Shown here: positions 40,616-49,005 of the stretch, in pieces
Numbering within the stretch: position 1 is the stretch's first letter
Layout: each line of letters starts with the position of its first letter
NCBI RefSeq assembly: GCF_000250985.1
Contig: NW_013524646.1
Location: 345,913-409,912, forward strand
Length of the DNA stretch: 64,000 nt
DNA from: Nematocida parisii ERTm1
Taxonomy: Eukaryota > Microsporidia
Direction of reading: 5' to 3'
Made by a program: the position numbers and the translations under genes
Notes under the pieces: model-generated
Told to the model about the DNA's origin: nothing
Database searches by the model: none
What the model saw: the letters and a program-made list of their open reading frames with translations, nothing else

Positions 40616-41569
40616 TTATACCCAGAATAGTAATAATTAGTATACACGCATTATTTATGATATGAATAAGCGTATTATCATAAACTATTTAGATAAATTA
40701 TATGAGTGATTGATATTGAATAAATAACAAGTTTTCGGGTGTATATGCCTTTAAGTACCCTCTGGATATCTTCTTTATATAAGTTCTTTATATAAGTATT
40801 CTTAATAATTATTTAAATATTCATTTTTTTATTTTTTTATATTCTGAGGCATACTAAAAATATAAAAAAATAGAATTTATACGATATATACATAAGGTAT
40901 AAATATAAGAATAATCCATTATACTACGTATAAGGCATAAATATATGGAATAATCCGATATTTATTAGGTTATGAAGTAATTAAAGTATACACTAATTAA
41001 GTACGTTAATAATTTATGTATAATAGACTTACACTGAAGTATTATGGTTTAAACAGTTTATTAGTATACGGTTGAAGAGGTCTCATGTGGATGGTTATCA
41101 AATATTATACACTCTGTATACATCCTAAGCTATTCTACATATTCTATTAAAGTATTATAGTTTAATACTCTTATGAGTTAATACACTAATAGATTATATT
41201 ATAGAAGTACTTAGTAATATTATTATAGCACTAAGACATGTGCCTATGTAATAATCTACTGTACTATCTTATATAATGATCCTATTAATAAGAGTAGGAT
41301 CATAAATCAGTATATCACCTTATGACTATTTATTATGAGCACCTTCTATAATCTATGGAATAATTCAGGTAAGTATTAATACCATACTCCAGCATATATC
41401 TACCATTAATAATACCCATATGTTCATAAATCTGTACATACTTAAATTACCCCATAAATATAATACTCTGCCTGCACACTCTCCTATACATTAATGACGT
41501 ATACGGCCAGTGAGTGTATTACTATTATAAGTATATTATTATATATTTATTTTTATTTATACTTAAGCC
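40616..41569. other. long AT-rich intergenic region, nothing recognised
   Basis: These 954 bases hold no convincing frame on either strand and no strong tandem repeat. A variant TTCGGGTGTAT lies near 40733. Confidence 0.45.
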
Positions 41570-42211
41570 ATGCATGGAATAGTCCAGTCCAGAATACCCC
41601 TTAAATCATCTAATAATACTACTCAGTCTAATTATAATCATATACGTATACGTAATGCTTATTTATACATAAATAGAATATATTTTATATTATGTGTACA
41701 TATTATATATATAATAATAGTAATATATACAGTAGTATTAATGTATGCTTCATTAGATAATAAGCCAATTACGTTCTCACAGAAGAATAATTTAGTTTAT
41801 GAGTCTAATATTACAATATATTTATATTTATATGTGATATCTATGATAAGCAGTTTTATATTTATTTATAACCGTAGGAATATAATAATTTATGAAAAAG
41901 TCCGTTATAATTTATTTTTTATATTTTTAAGTTCTTGTGTGATTACTTTTTGTTATTTGTGTATTATATTCTATCTTAGAATGGGTTTAATAAAAAGTAT
42001 GATACATTTTAATACACTATGTGTAATAAGTCTGGGTGTACTACCAATTATTACACAATGTGTAATAAAACATATCGATATAAATTATCATTATATATTA
42101 CACATTGTGGAATTACTTTTATTTATAACACTATGCATAATAATTATAAATATGTTTGTGCTAAAATCACTTATAAGTACACTCGTAAGTAAAAATGTTT
42201 TTATATATTAA
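41570..42211 (+). CDS. hypothetical multi-span membrane protein
   Basis: This 213-residue protein has about six hydrophobic segments (residues ~38-60, 80-98, 110-135, 143-165, 168-185 and 190-205) and little else. I do not recognise it. Several spans near the C-terminus are encoded by copies of the local dispersed repeat: TLCVIS at 42013-42030, ITQCVIK at 42048-42068 and a variant at 42128-42140. The ATG is preceded by an A/T-rich leader. The frame could be a repeat-derived accident, but its length and the hydrophobic periodicity favour a real gene. Confidence 0.5.
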   Translation: MHGIVQSRIPLKSSNNTTQSNYNHIRIRNAYLYINRIYFILCVHIIYIIIVIYTVVLMYASLDNKPITFSQKNNLVYESNITIYLYLYVISMISSFIFIYNRRNIIIYEKVRYNLFFIFLSSCVITFCYLCIIFYLRMGLIKSMIHFNTLCVISLGVLPIITQCVIKHIDINYHYILHIVELLLFITLCIIIINMFVLKSLISTLVSKNVFIY

Positions 42212-42279
42212 TTAATAATTACTAAATATGGCAATAAAATCAAAATTTTACTAAAAAATAACGGTTTTTAATTTTTTAA

Positions 42280-43362
42280 TTATTCTTTCTTACACATAAT
42301 AATAGATGTACCCTCATTAATAAGAATAATTATAACAGCTTTCCCATTAATAATCACCTCCCTTTTACTGTTAAATTCACACTTTACTACTATTATATCC
42401 GGTATACTCCCCATACAGAATAAATCATTATCAGATGGCAGTGTAGGACAGGAATACGGTGATAATGGTGATAAATGCATATTCCTTAATAAAATATCTA
42501 TTACAGTATAATAATTATATTCAGAAATTGGATTCCTGTGGTACTTAAGCATATAATATATTGTACGTATGTTAAGAATTCCTACTAATATACCATTAAG
42601 TCTTGTTATGCATGGATTAATTACTGACTGTACTTGTGTGGATAGTTCTGTATTATATGGTGCATTATTTATACTCCATGGTATCATAAATAATTGATTA
42701 TTTATATCGCATGGTACCACTATTATTTTATTAGGAATTTTTGGTAATTGTGTATTAAATAATAGGATGGGGATATTTGTGGGGGTATTTATGGGGATAT
42801 TTTTAGAATTTGATGCTAAAATTATTGAATTATCAAAATTTTCATTGATGTTTGAGAAATCACAATTATTAAAAATAACGGATATTTCCTTATTTGGTAA
42901 TTTTTTAAGTGTATCTGCTTGATGTACAATTTTACTTACTATAAATTGATTCTCTTCATTTTTCTCACCTAATACACCTATAACAATCCCATCTACTAAA
43001 TATTTACTGATTCCTTCATTAATTATAAGATTAACCCTTTCAAGTACAGGACTCTCCAGATAATATTCTGCATCCATTAATAACCCGATATAACCCGAAT
43101 TGTTTTCTGTTTCTTGTGCATTACTTTCTGTACAATAATCATTATTTAATGGTGATTTGCTTATTTCTCTGTAAATATTGGTGTAATTACTTATTACTCT
43201 TTGCTTATTATATTTTATCTCTAATGTGCCTATAAGAAATATTACACTATGTGTTAAATATTCTGTGTACTTATAATTATTACACAATGCGTAATTAATA
43301 AGGTTATCAGACTGTATTTTATACCTACTGTTGTATATATTACAGTACTGCTTATTATACAT
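42280..43362 (-). CDS. POL31: DNA polymerase delta small subunit (B-subunit) candidate
   Basis: This 360-residue protein resembles the non-catalytic B-subunits of replicative polymerases, which carry an inactivated calcineurin-like phosphoesterase fold. Supporting features are VDGIVIGVLGEKNEENQFIV (the OB-fold LG..GKF segment of the delta subunit), IIVVPCDINN followed by FMIPWSINNAPY (the PG..D...LPQ.P block), and near the end HLSPLSPYSCP with DLFCMGSIPDIIVV. The order favours delta over alpha or epsilon. The start was set at the ATG at 43362. The longer frame only adds translated repeat sequence. Two copies of the local dispersed repeat lie inside the coding region near 43241 and 43277, as does a TTCGGGTTAT pair near 43081. 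Confidence 0.6.
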   Translation of the reverse strand: MYNKQYCNIYNSRYKIQSDNLINYALCNNYKYTEYLTHSVIFLIGTLEIKYNKQRVISNYTNIYREISKSPLNNDYCTESNAQETENNSGYIGLLMDAEYYLESPVLERVNLIINEGISKYLVDGIVIGVLGEKNEENQFIVSKIVHQADTLKKLPNKEISVIFNNCDFSNINENFDNSIILASNSKNIPINTPTNIPILLFNTQLPKIPNKIIVVPCDINNQLFMIPWSINNAPYNTELSTQVQSVINPCITRLNGILVGILNIRTIYYMLKYHRNPISEYNYYTVIDILLRNMHLSPLSPYSCPTLPSDNDLFCMGSIPDIIVVKCEFNSKREVIINGKAVIIILINEGTSIIMCKKE

Positions 43363-43983
43363 AAAAAAAATATAACATAATACAGTATATGTAATAAATA
43401 ATACATAGTACAGTATGTGTAATAAATAATAATAAATATAATACATAGTACAGTATGTGTAATAAATAATATATATCACTGTATATATAATATATTATAC
43501 ACTACTATTATTACTTATTACACATATACTATAACTTATTACACATATTTTATTATTTATTACACCATATGTAATATATTGTACACTACTATTATTACTT
43601 ATTACACATATACTATAACTTATTACACTATTATTACTTAATACTACTTATTATACCATATGTAATATATAATGCATACTTATTGCACTATATGTAAAAT
43701 AACTTGGCCATTGTTTTTTAAATGAAAATCAGTTTACTGATTGGCCATTGTATTATTTATGATCATGTTAATATAATAACTGTCATCTGTCTGTTTTACT
43801 GTCCAATTATATGATATTATTACTATAAATCTGTCTGTTCTTATTTTTTAGTCAATTAATAACCAATAATAATATATTTTTATAAAAAAAATAAACCCAT
43901 TTACTGCCAAAAAATTAATTTTATTTTATTTACAGATTGATTTTAAAAGTATTTAAACAATTTCTATTTTTAATAATAGAGAT
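43363..43983. repeat. AT-rich repeat tract between divergent genes
   Basis: The left part (43380-43700) consists of overlapping copies of ACACATA.TATAATAAATAAT and TTACTTATTACACATA words, on both strands. The right part is unique and shares its last 50 bases with the region upstream of the gene at 51993 (ATTTAAACAATTT.TATTTTTAATAATAGAGAT). Confidence 0.7.
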
Positions 43984-46836
43984 ATGCACATAAAAAAAGA
44001 ATTTATGATTGTGATAGTTACTTTATATCAGATACACTGTAATGTAGGGATGAGTAAATATAAGGGCTTACATACTAAAGAAATAGGAGATGGGATGTGT
44101 ATAAGAGCAAATGGGTCAATATCCCCCGCAGGAGAATTTATTTCTGAGAAGCTCAATTTAATGTTTGCAATGCGGTTTTTATCACCGGGTGTAGATGCAA
44201 ATTACAGTCTGTGTGTTACAGATAATGAAAACAATAGGGAGAATATAAAAATTACCGCAACAAGAGACTTTAATATGGATATGGGGTATAAAAATCTCTT
44301 TATTAAAGAAAAGAGGAAAAAAGAGAAAAAGACAACATATCTTGAAGACTACCACCAAACAGTAATCGGGATGTTTCCTTCTCTAACTGGAAGTTTGTCA
44401 ATACATACTTCTAGAAAAGATTCATTCATTAGATTTCTTCAGTTTGAGCATGTGAGTAAGCATAAAATTGATATTTTGGCTTGTTTATTTCTATTAGCAG
44501 AAGGAGTGGATATACCACTGAAAGTAGAACATAGTAAAACTGGCCCAGTGCTAGTCTTGAAAGAGATTATAGCAAAATCTGAGAAGGAAAATAAACCAGA
44601 AAACACGCAGGAGAGTGAAGAGGAAAAAAATAAATTCTCTATAACTATGAAAGGTATGTGTAGTATAGAGAAGGAAGATAATGCATTCAAGGATAAAAAT
44701 ATGTTACAAACAAGAGCAGCAGATGTTATAAACTTCTTTATAAACAACAAAACAAACCCAGATATACGAGAAGGGGGTGAATATGCAGAGCCAAGAACAT
44801 ATGAAGAGTTTAAAACCGGTAAGTTTTTAAATAATGCAAGGTGGCTAATACAGTATTATATATTCAAGTATTTGGATGGTGAAGAAAAAATAATTGAGTT
44901 TGCAAAGACAGTATATTCTATGCTTAAAGAGTGTATAGAACAGAAAAAGAATGAAGGATCAAATAACGAAGTGAAATATCTTGAAAGCATTATTGACAAG
45001 TGCTTTGTGAAATCCAGTAATGCTAATACAAGTAATGCAAAGCATAGAGCAGGTATATTAACTACAATATATAAAGAGTTTCCTCTAGTAAATATATTTC
45101 CATTTATAGGTAATGTAAGTGCACCAGAATATAGAAGTGTTCCATCATATAATAGAAAAGAAGATTCCTTTGATAGTAGTAACATATACAGTAACTGTGT
45201 TGAGGCTGGATTGCTTAGCTTGTTTTGCTGTTTAGCATATGATCCAAAGACTAAAGAGTATAATATAGATCATATGGGAGAAGTATCACCGGACTTGAAA
45301 AGGTTCTTTGATACGTACAATAAACAACTGGAGACTGATACATACGAGATGCATATGGAGTGGAGTAAAGTAGTGGCGGATCTAGAGAATGAGAATATTA
45401 GATATCTAAAAGAAAATAGGAATGAGCTTGCGCCTGGTATAATAAATATGCTATATGTCATTGCCGAAATAACTGGAAGATATTCTGAAGAAGAAAAGTC
45501 TCTTAAAGAGCTCAGTACTCTTTTAGAAGAAGATGATGATACAAAAAAGGATATGCTATTCAAAAAAGTGAAATTATACCTGAAAGAATTAATTTTATCA
45601 CTCTCTAAGAAATATACTATAGAAAAAAACTCGAAATTGGCAAAAAGGAGAATAATGGCATACTGTTTAAGTATGTCAAAATGCTCAAATATTAAAAAGC
45701 AAGTGGATATAATTGGAAGCGTAGTTATAACATATAAATATTTAAATTTAGAAGGAGGAATAAAATTGAACCATACTATTGAGCATTTACAGGCTACATC
45801 CTTTTATAGTAACACCAGTATCTTGACAAATAAAAACATCAATAAAATATGTAATAGAAAGAGGCGTTTTGAAGGTATGCCCGAAAAAACTCTAACAGAT
45901 TTTCTACTTATGCATTATATAGAAAAAATACTGGGTGAAGAAAAAGACTCAAGCAAATATTCCGAAGAAAATATAGATTTATCAGGGAAAAATAATTATT
46001 TCTATCCAATAGAAAAGCTTTTTTTATATAACACGTTTAAAACAGCTAAAGATAGAACAAATATGATACATTGTATTAGGAAGTGTCTCATAGGGTATCC
46101 ATTAGAAGAAACCGATCCATGGGCACGCCTTCTGTCTAATATGATAGGAAGTCTTCCGTTAAATGACTTAAATACAGTGCAAAATGTTTTTTTCAACCCG
46201 ATGTATAGAGGGGGGTTATACAAAAGTTTCTGTACAAAAGTTAGTGTGCCCTCAACGACAGTTGATAGACATATTAATTTATGTAAAGAATATGACTGGT
46301 ATCTGCATTATATAAACAATAGCAGCCTGCTTAGCGGGAATTTGGAGATTTTAAAGATATACTTGGTAGTAGATGGCCATAAAAGCTGTTTTTTCACCGC
46401 TATAATACGAATCTTTGATTCCCCCACTAAGATTAAACTTTTTTCTATACTAACGCGGTATGGTACGTCTATAAGTCCATTACTAGAAATTGAAGCATTT
46501 TTAAACGGCATAGACAGAAAACTTCCAGAATATAAAGCAGTTATAACAGCCAATGATATGTGGTTAGTTTGGCTTAAACTATCCTTTGAATCTGATAAAT
46601 TCAACAAGATTACATCAATGCTCTTTGATAAAATTGTGGTTGACGAGAATTTTATCACCAAGGGAGGAATTAAGTACGAATATACAGATGAAAATATTAA
46701 TATGTCGATATCTAAATTTAAGCACGCATACTTTTGCCAAAAAGTAGTAGAAAACGTGCATGGTTTAATTAAAAACAACCCAGAGTATGCAAAAAAACTT
46801 AGTTATTTGCTAGAAACACATGATAAGTTTTTATGA
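43984..46836 (+). CDS. secreted large-family protein (member 3)
   Basis: This 950-residue protein has an N-terminal signal-like segment (EFMIVIVTLYQIHCNVG). The family blocks follow: CIRANGSISPAGEFI, CLFLLAEGVDIPLKVE, TYEEFKTGKFLNNARWLIQYY, YSNCVEAGLLSLFCCLAYD, EWSKVVADL, GIINMLYVIAEITG and DPWARLLSNMIGSLPL. It is nearly identical over long segments to member 4 in the inverted arm. Differences are concentrated in two Lys/Glu-rich segments (near residues 105-120 and 195-250). It lacks the second run of lysine repeats found in member 4. No known domain is recognised. Secretion is inferred from the N-terminus. Confidence 0.85.
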   Translation: MHIKKEFMIVIVTLYQIHCNVGMSKYKGLHTKEIGDGMCIRANGSISPAGEFISEKLNLMFAMRFLSPGVDANYSLCVTDNENNRENIKITATRDFNMDMGYKNLFIKEKRKKEKKTTYLEDYHQTVIGMFPSLTGSLSIHTSRKDSFIRFLQFEHVSKHKIDILACLFLLAEGVDIPLKVEHSKTGPVLVLKEIIAKSEKENKPENTQESEEEKNKFSITMKGMCSIEKEDNAFKDKNMLQTRAADVINFFINNKTNPDIREGGEYAEPRTYEEFKTGKFLNNARWLIQYYIFKYLDGEEKIIEFAKTVYSMLKECIEQKKNEGSNNEVKYLESIIDKCFVKSSNANTSNAKHRAGILTTIYKEFPLVNIFPFIGNVSAPEYRSVPSYNRKEDSFDSSNIYSNCVEAGLLSLFCCLAYDPKTKEYNIDHMGEVSPDLKRFFDTYNKQLETDTYEMHMEWSKVVADLENENIRYLKENRNELAPGIINMLYVIAEITGRYSEEEKSLKELSTLLEEDDDTKKDMLFKKVKLYLKELILSLSKKYTIEKNSKLAKRRIMAYCLSMSKCSNIKKQVDIIGSVVITYKYLNLEGGIKLNHTIEHLQATSFYSNTSILTNKNINKICNRKRRFEGMPEKTLTDFLLMHYIEKILGEEKDSSKYSEENIDLSGKNNYFYPIEKLFLYNTFKTAKDRTNMIHCIRKCLIGYPLEETDPWARLLSNMIGSLPLNDLNTVQNVFFNPMYRGGLYKSFCTKVSVPSTTVDRHINLCKEYDWYLHYINNSSLLSGNLEILKIYLVVDGHKSCFFTAIIRIFDSPTKIKLFSILTRYGTSISPLLEIEAFLNGIDRKLPEYKAVITANDMWLVWLKLSFESDKFNKITSMLFDKIVVDENFITKGGIKYEYTDENINMSISKFKHAYFCQKVVENVHGLIKNNPEYAKKLSYLLETHDKFL

Positions 46837-46968
46837 ATAGATAAATTTCCAATTAAAGGAATTCATCCATAAAGCATTGAATACTTACTTACTCTCTAAT
46901 AAAGACATTTTAAAAATAATAAATATAAAACATAAATAATATTTTATTTCTAATAAATTATGCATAGT

Positions 46969-47118
46969 TCACAAATTATAAGTTTTGCATGTTTCATTTA
47001 TATAATCCAATGCGACGGGTTCTATATCATTTAGTCTTTTAAGTATACCTTCTAAATTATTTTTCTTGGTATTTAGTAGATTATTTGCTGAATCTTTTAG
47101 ACTATTAATGACTTTCAT
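46969..47118 (-). CDS. small hypothetical frame overlapping the upstream one by TAATG
   Basis: A 49-residue frame with a helical, Asn/Lys-rich product (starts MKVINSLKDSANNLL). Its ATG overlaps the stop codon of the preceding frame as TAATG. It may be the second half of one broken gene or an independent tiny gene. No family is recognised. Confidence 0.3.
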   Translation of the reverse strand: MKVINSLKDSANNLLNTKKNNLEGILKRLNDIEPVALDYINETCKTYNL

Positions 47119-47424
47119 TATTTATGTAACTCAATATCATCCTTATATACATCATACTTTGTTCTATATAATAGTATTTCTAGCTTATTCATCTTTTCAC
47201 ATATTTCATCGTATGTTAATAGACCAAAATAATATTTTTTCTAATAAATACAATTCCTCAATAGTTTCACACTTTAAAAGAAGCATTTTATCGGTTTTAT
47301 GCAATTTGCTGATTTCGGGCCCTATTGCATCTAAATACATAGTATAGTACTGCTTTCTTCTGCTGAAATCTGGCTTGGTATTCTCTCCTGCATCTTGCTG
47401 GCATTTAACACTTTTTGGGTTCAT
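47118..47424 (-). pseudogene. small hypothetical gene with probable frameshift
   Basis: The ATG at 47424 starts a 72-codon frame ending at 47206. In the neighbouring frame a coherent helical sequence continues (YYFGLLTYDEICEKMNKLE) to a stop at 47118. Removing one base from the AAAAAA run near the sense position LLEKIL would join both into a protein of about 101 residues. A TTCGGGTTAT motif lies five bases before the start. I do not recognise the product. It sits in the spacer of the inverted duplication. Confidence 0.35.
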
Positions 47425-47504
47425 ATTTCGGGTTATATAAATATAATTTTGATAACAGAATTTTTAACATTGGAGTATTATTGTGTTATACATCTAAATT
47501 ACGG

Positions 47505-47738
47505 CTAATTAAGACAGTTAATGTTTTTTGTTGTGACACGATAATTTATACATGAGCCGCAAGAAGAGAAATCTGTTAGTTCACTAGCTTTTGAAGTGGT
47601 TCTACCAAACAATCTGACTGAGTCTCCTCGCACATATACCAATAAACTATTTTTTATTAAAAACATCGCCAAAATAAAGTCCAGAATCTTAGAGCAACAT
47701 ATTAAACTTAAACTATTTAAGTAAAGCACATTCTTCAA
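47505..47738 (-). CDS. small hypothetical frame
   Basis: A 77-residue open frame with a hydrophobic first half and a polar second half (VRGDSVRLFGRTTSKASE). It has no recognisable relation and lies among broken genes in the duplication spacer. It may be a remnant rather than a working gene. Confidence 0.25.
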   Translation of the reverse strand: MKNVLYLNSLSLICCSKILDFILAMFLIKNSLLVYVRGDSVRLFGRTTSKASELTDFSSCGSCINYRVTTKNINCLN

Positions 47739-48017
47739 TTTAGTAAAATACTCGAAAAGGCATTAACAGTATATTTCAGCAGATGGTCACCCGCGGGGCA
47801 CCACTATCTTTATCTATCTTGGACTGTGATTGCATCATTCTCGTAATTGCAACAGAGGGTAATGCAAATACGCCTCACTACACCTGGTTATGCTTCAATC
47901 CAGTAGGTATTATCTACAACTGCTAATGGAACTAAATCAGTTGAGTAAATTATAAGTATTAGGCACAGTAAAGTAGTATTATATGATTTATATAGTAGAT
48001 ACTAAGTATTATCTTTT
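47739..48017. other. spacer segment with an island of higher GC
   Basis: Positions about 47780-47935 are clearly less A/T-rich than the surroundings. They contain an ATG-to-stop frame of 47 codons on the plus strand (47783-47926) and an alternative frame on the minus strand. Neither product is recognised. It may be a fragment of a lost gene. Confidence 0.35.
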
Positions 48018-48768
48018 TCATTTTTTTGTAGTTTGTCTATACATGTAATATTTAAATGGTTTTAAAGAACCAAATATAATTTCAGATATAAGGTAAACAA
48101 TTTGTAATCTAATGAATATCCAAACCATAGGTATAAATCCCCCAAGTCCACAAGTGCTGGTCATAGTTAAAAAACCAATTATAATGAATAATGTCAATCC
48201 TAAAACTCCTTCAGGATAATAATCAAAATATTCTTTTACATTGGCAATTAACTCATAGTCTGTAGTGCTGGAAAATTTTGTGATAAAGAAATGGATCTAA
48301 AAGAAGAATATATTAGATTAATCCTAAAATATACCATATATGTTATTAGAAACACCATAATTATATACGGTCTTTTTAGATTTAGTAGATTGCGTTGGTA
48401 CTCATTTTGTCTTGAAGGATTATTAATTGAGAGGATATTCAACAAAATCTCTACAAGTATCTTAGAAAAGCAAATAGGTGATAATAACCCAAGCATAGAA
48501 TGTAATCCATACTTCCCATGATATGCCACCAGAAACCATTTACATATACACGCACTTTTAACTTCCTCTTCTACTCCTTCTTCAATGAATATATTGCTTT
48601 GTTGTATTTCCTTTATATCCTCACTTTTATCTGTACTATTTTTAATTTTTTAAATATTTTTATTACATACAGATTCTATATTATTAAGATAGATAATGTT
48701 CGTGTTTAATTCTGTATTTGTGGCATTCTCGGCTTCTTTTTATCAATTGGTGGTATTGAAATTCCCAT
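48018..48768 (-). pseudogene. decayed multi-span membrane protein gene
   Basis: A coherent protein can be followed across at least four reading-frame breaks from an ATG at 48768 to a TGA at 48018. The pieces are a polar N-terminus (MGISIPPIDKKKPRMPQ), a segment with TNIIYLNNIESVCN, an acidic stretch (NIFIEEGVEEEVKSACICKW), a hydrophobic hairpin (PYIIMVFLITYMVYF) and a last part with two membrane spans (VLGLTLFIIIGFLTM, then GFIPMVWIFIRLQIVYL). The many frame changes indicate real decay rather than one sequencing error. It lies in the spacer between the two inverted arms. The family is not recognised. Confidence 0.55.
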
Positions 48769-49005
48769 TCTAGCTCTATCTGCCAATTTTAGCCCTTTTT
48801 ATATATTTGTGTTTTTACTGTAATAATACAGATTAAATTATTTAATTATATATTACTATGTGTAGGGCATAAATAATAGTTGTTTTTAATAAGCTCTACT
48901 ATTACGAAAATACTAATTGTCAAATGAAAATTTCTATAGAAATTTATTTATTATTTTTAAAATGTCTCTATTAGAGAGTAAGTATCCAACGCTCTATGAA
49001 TTACT

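Noticed and set aside
43363-43479. Upstream extension of the POLD2-like frame encoding a Tyr/Ile-rich stretch
   Set aside because: It is translated intergenic repeat sequence; the ATG at 43362 follows an A/T-rich leader and precedes the first polymerase-subunit-like residues.
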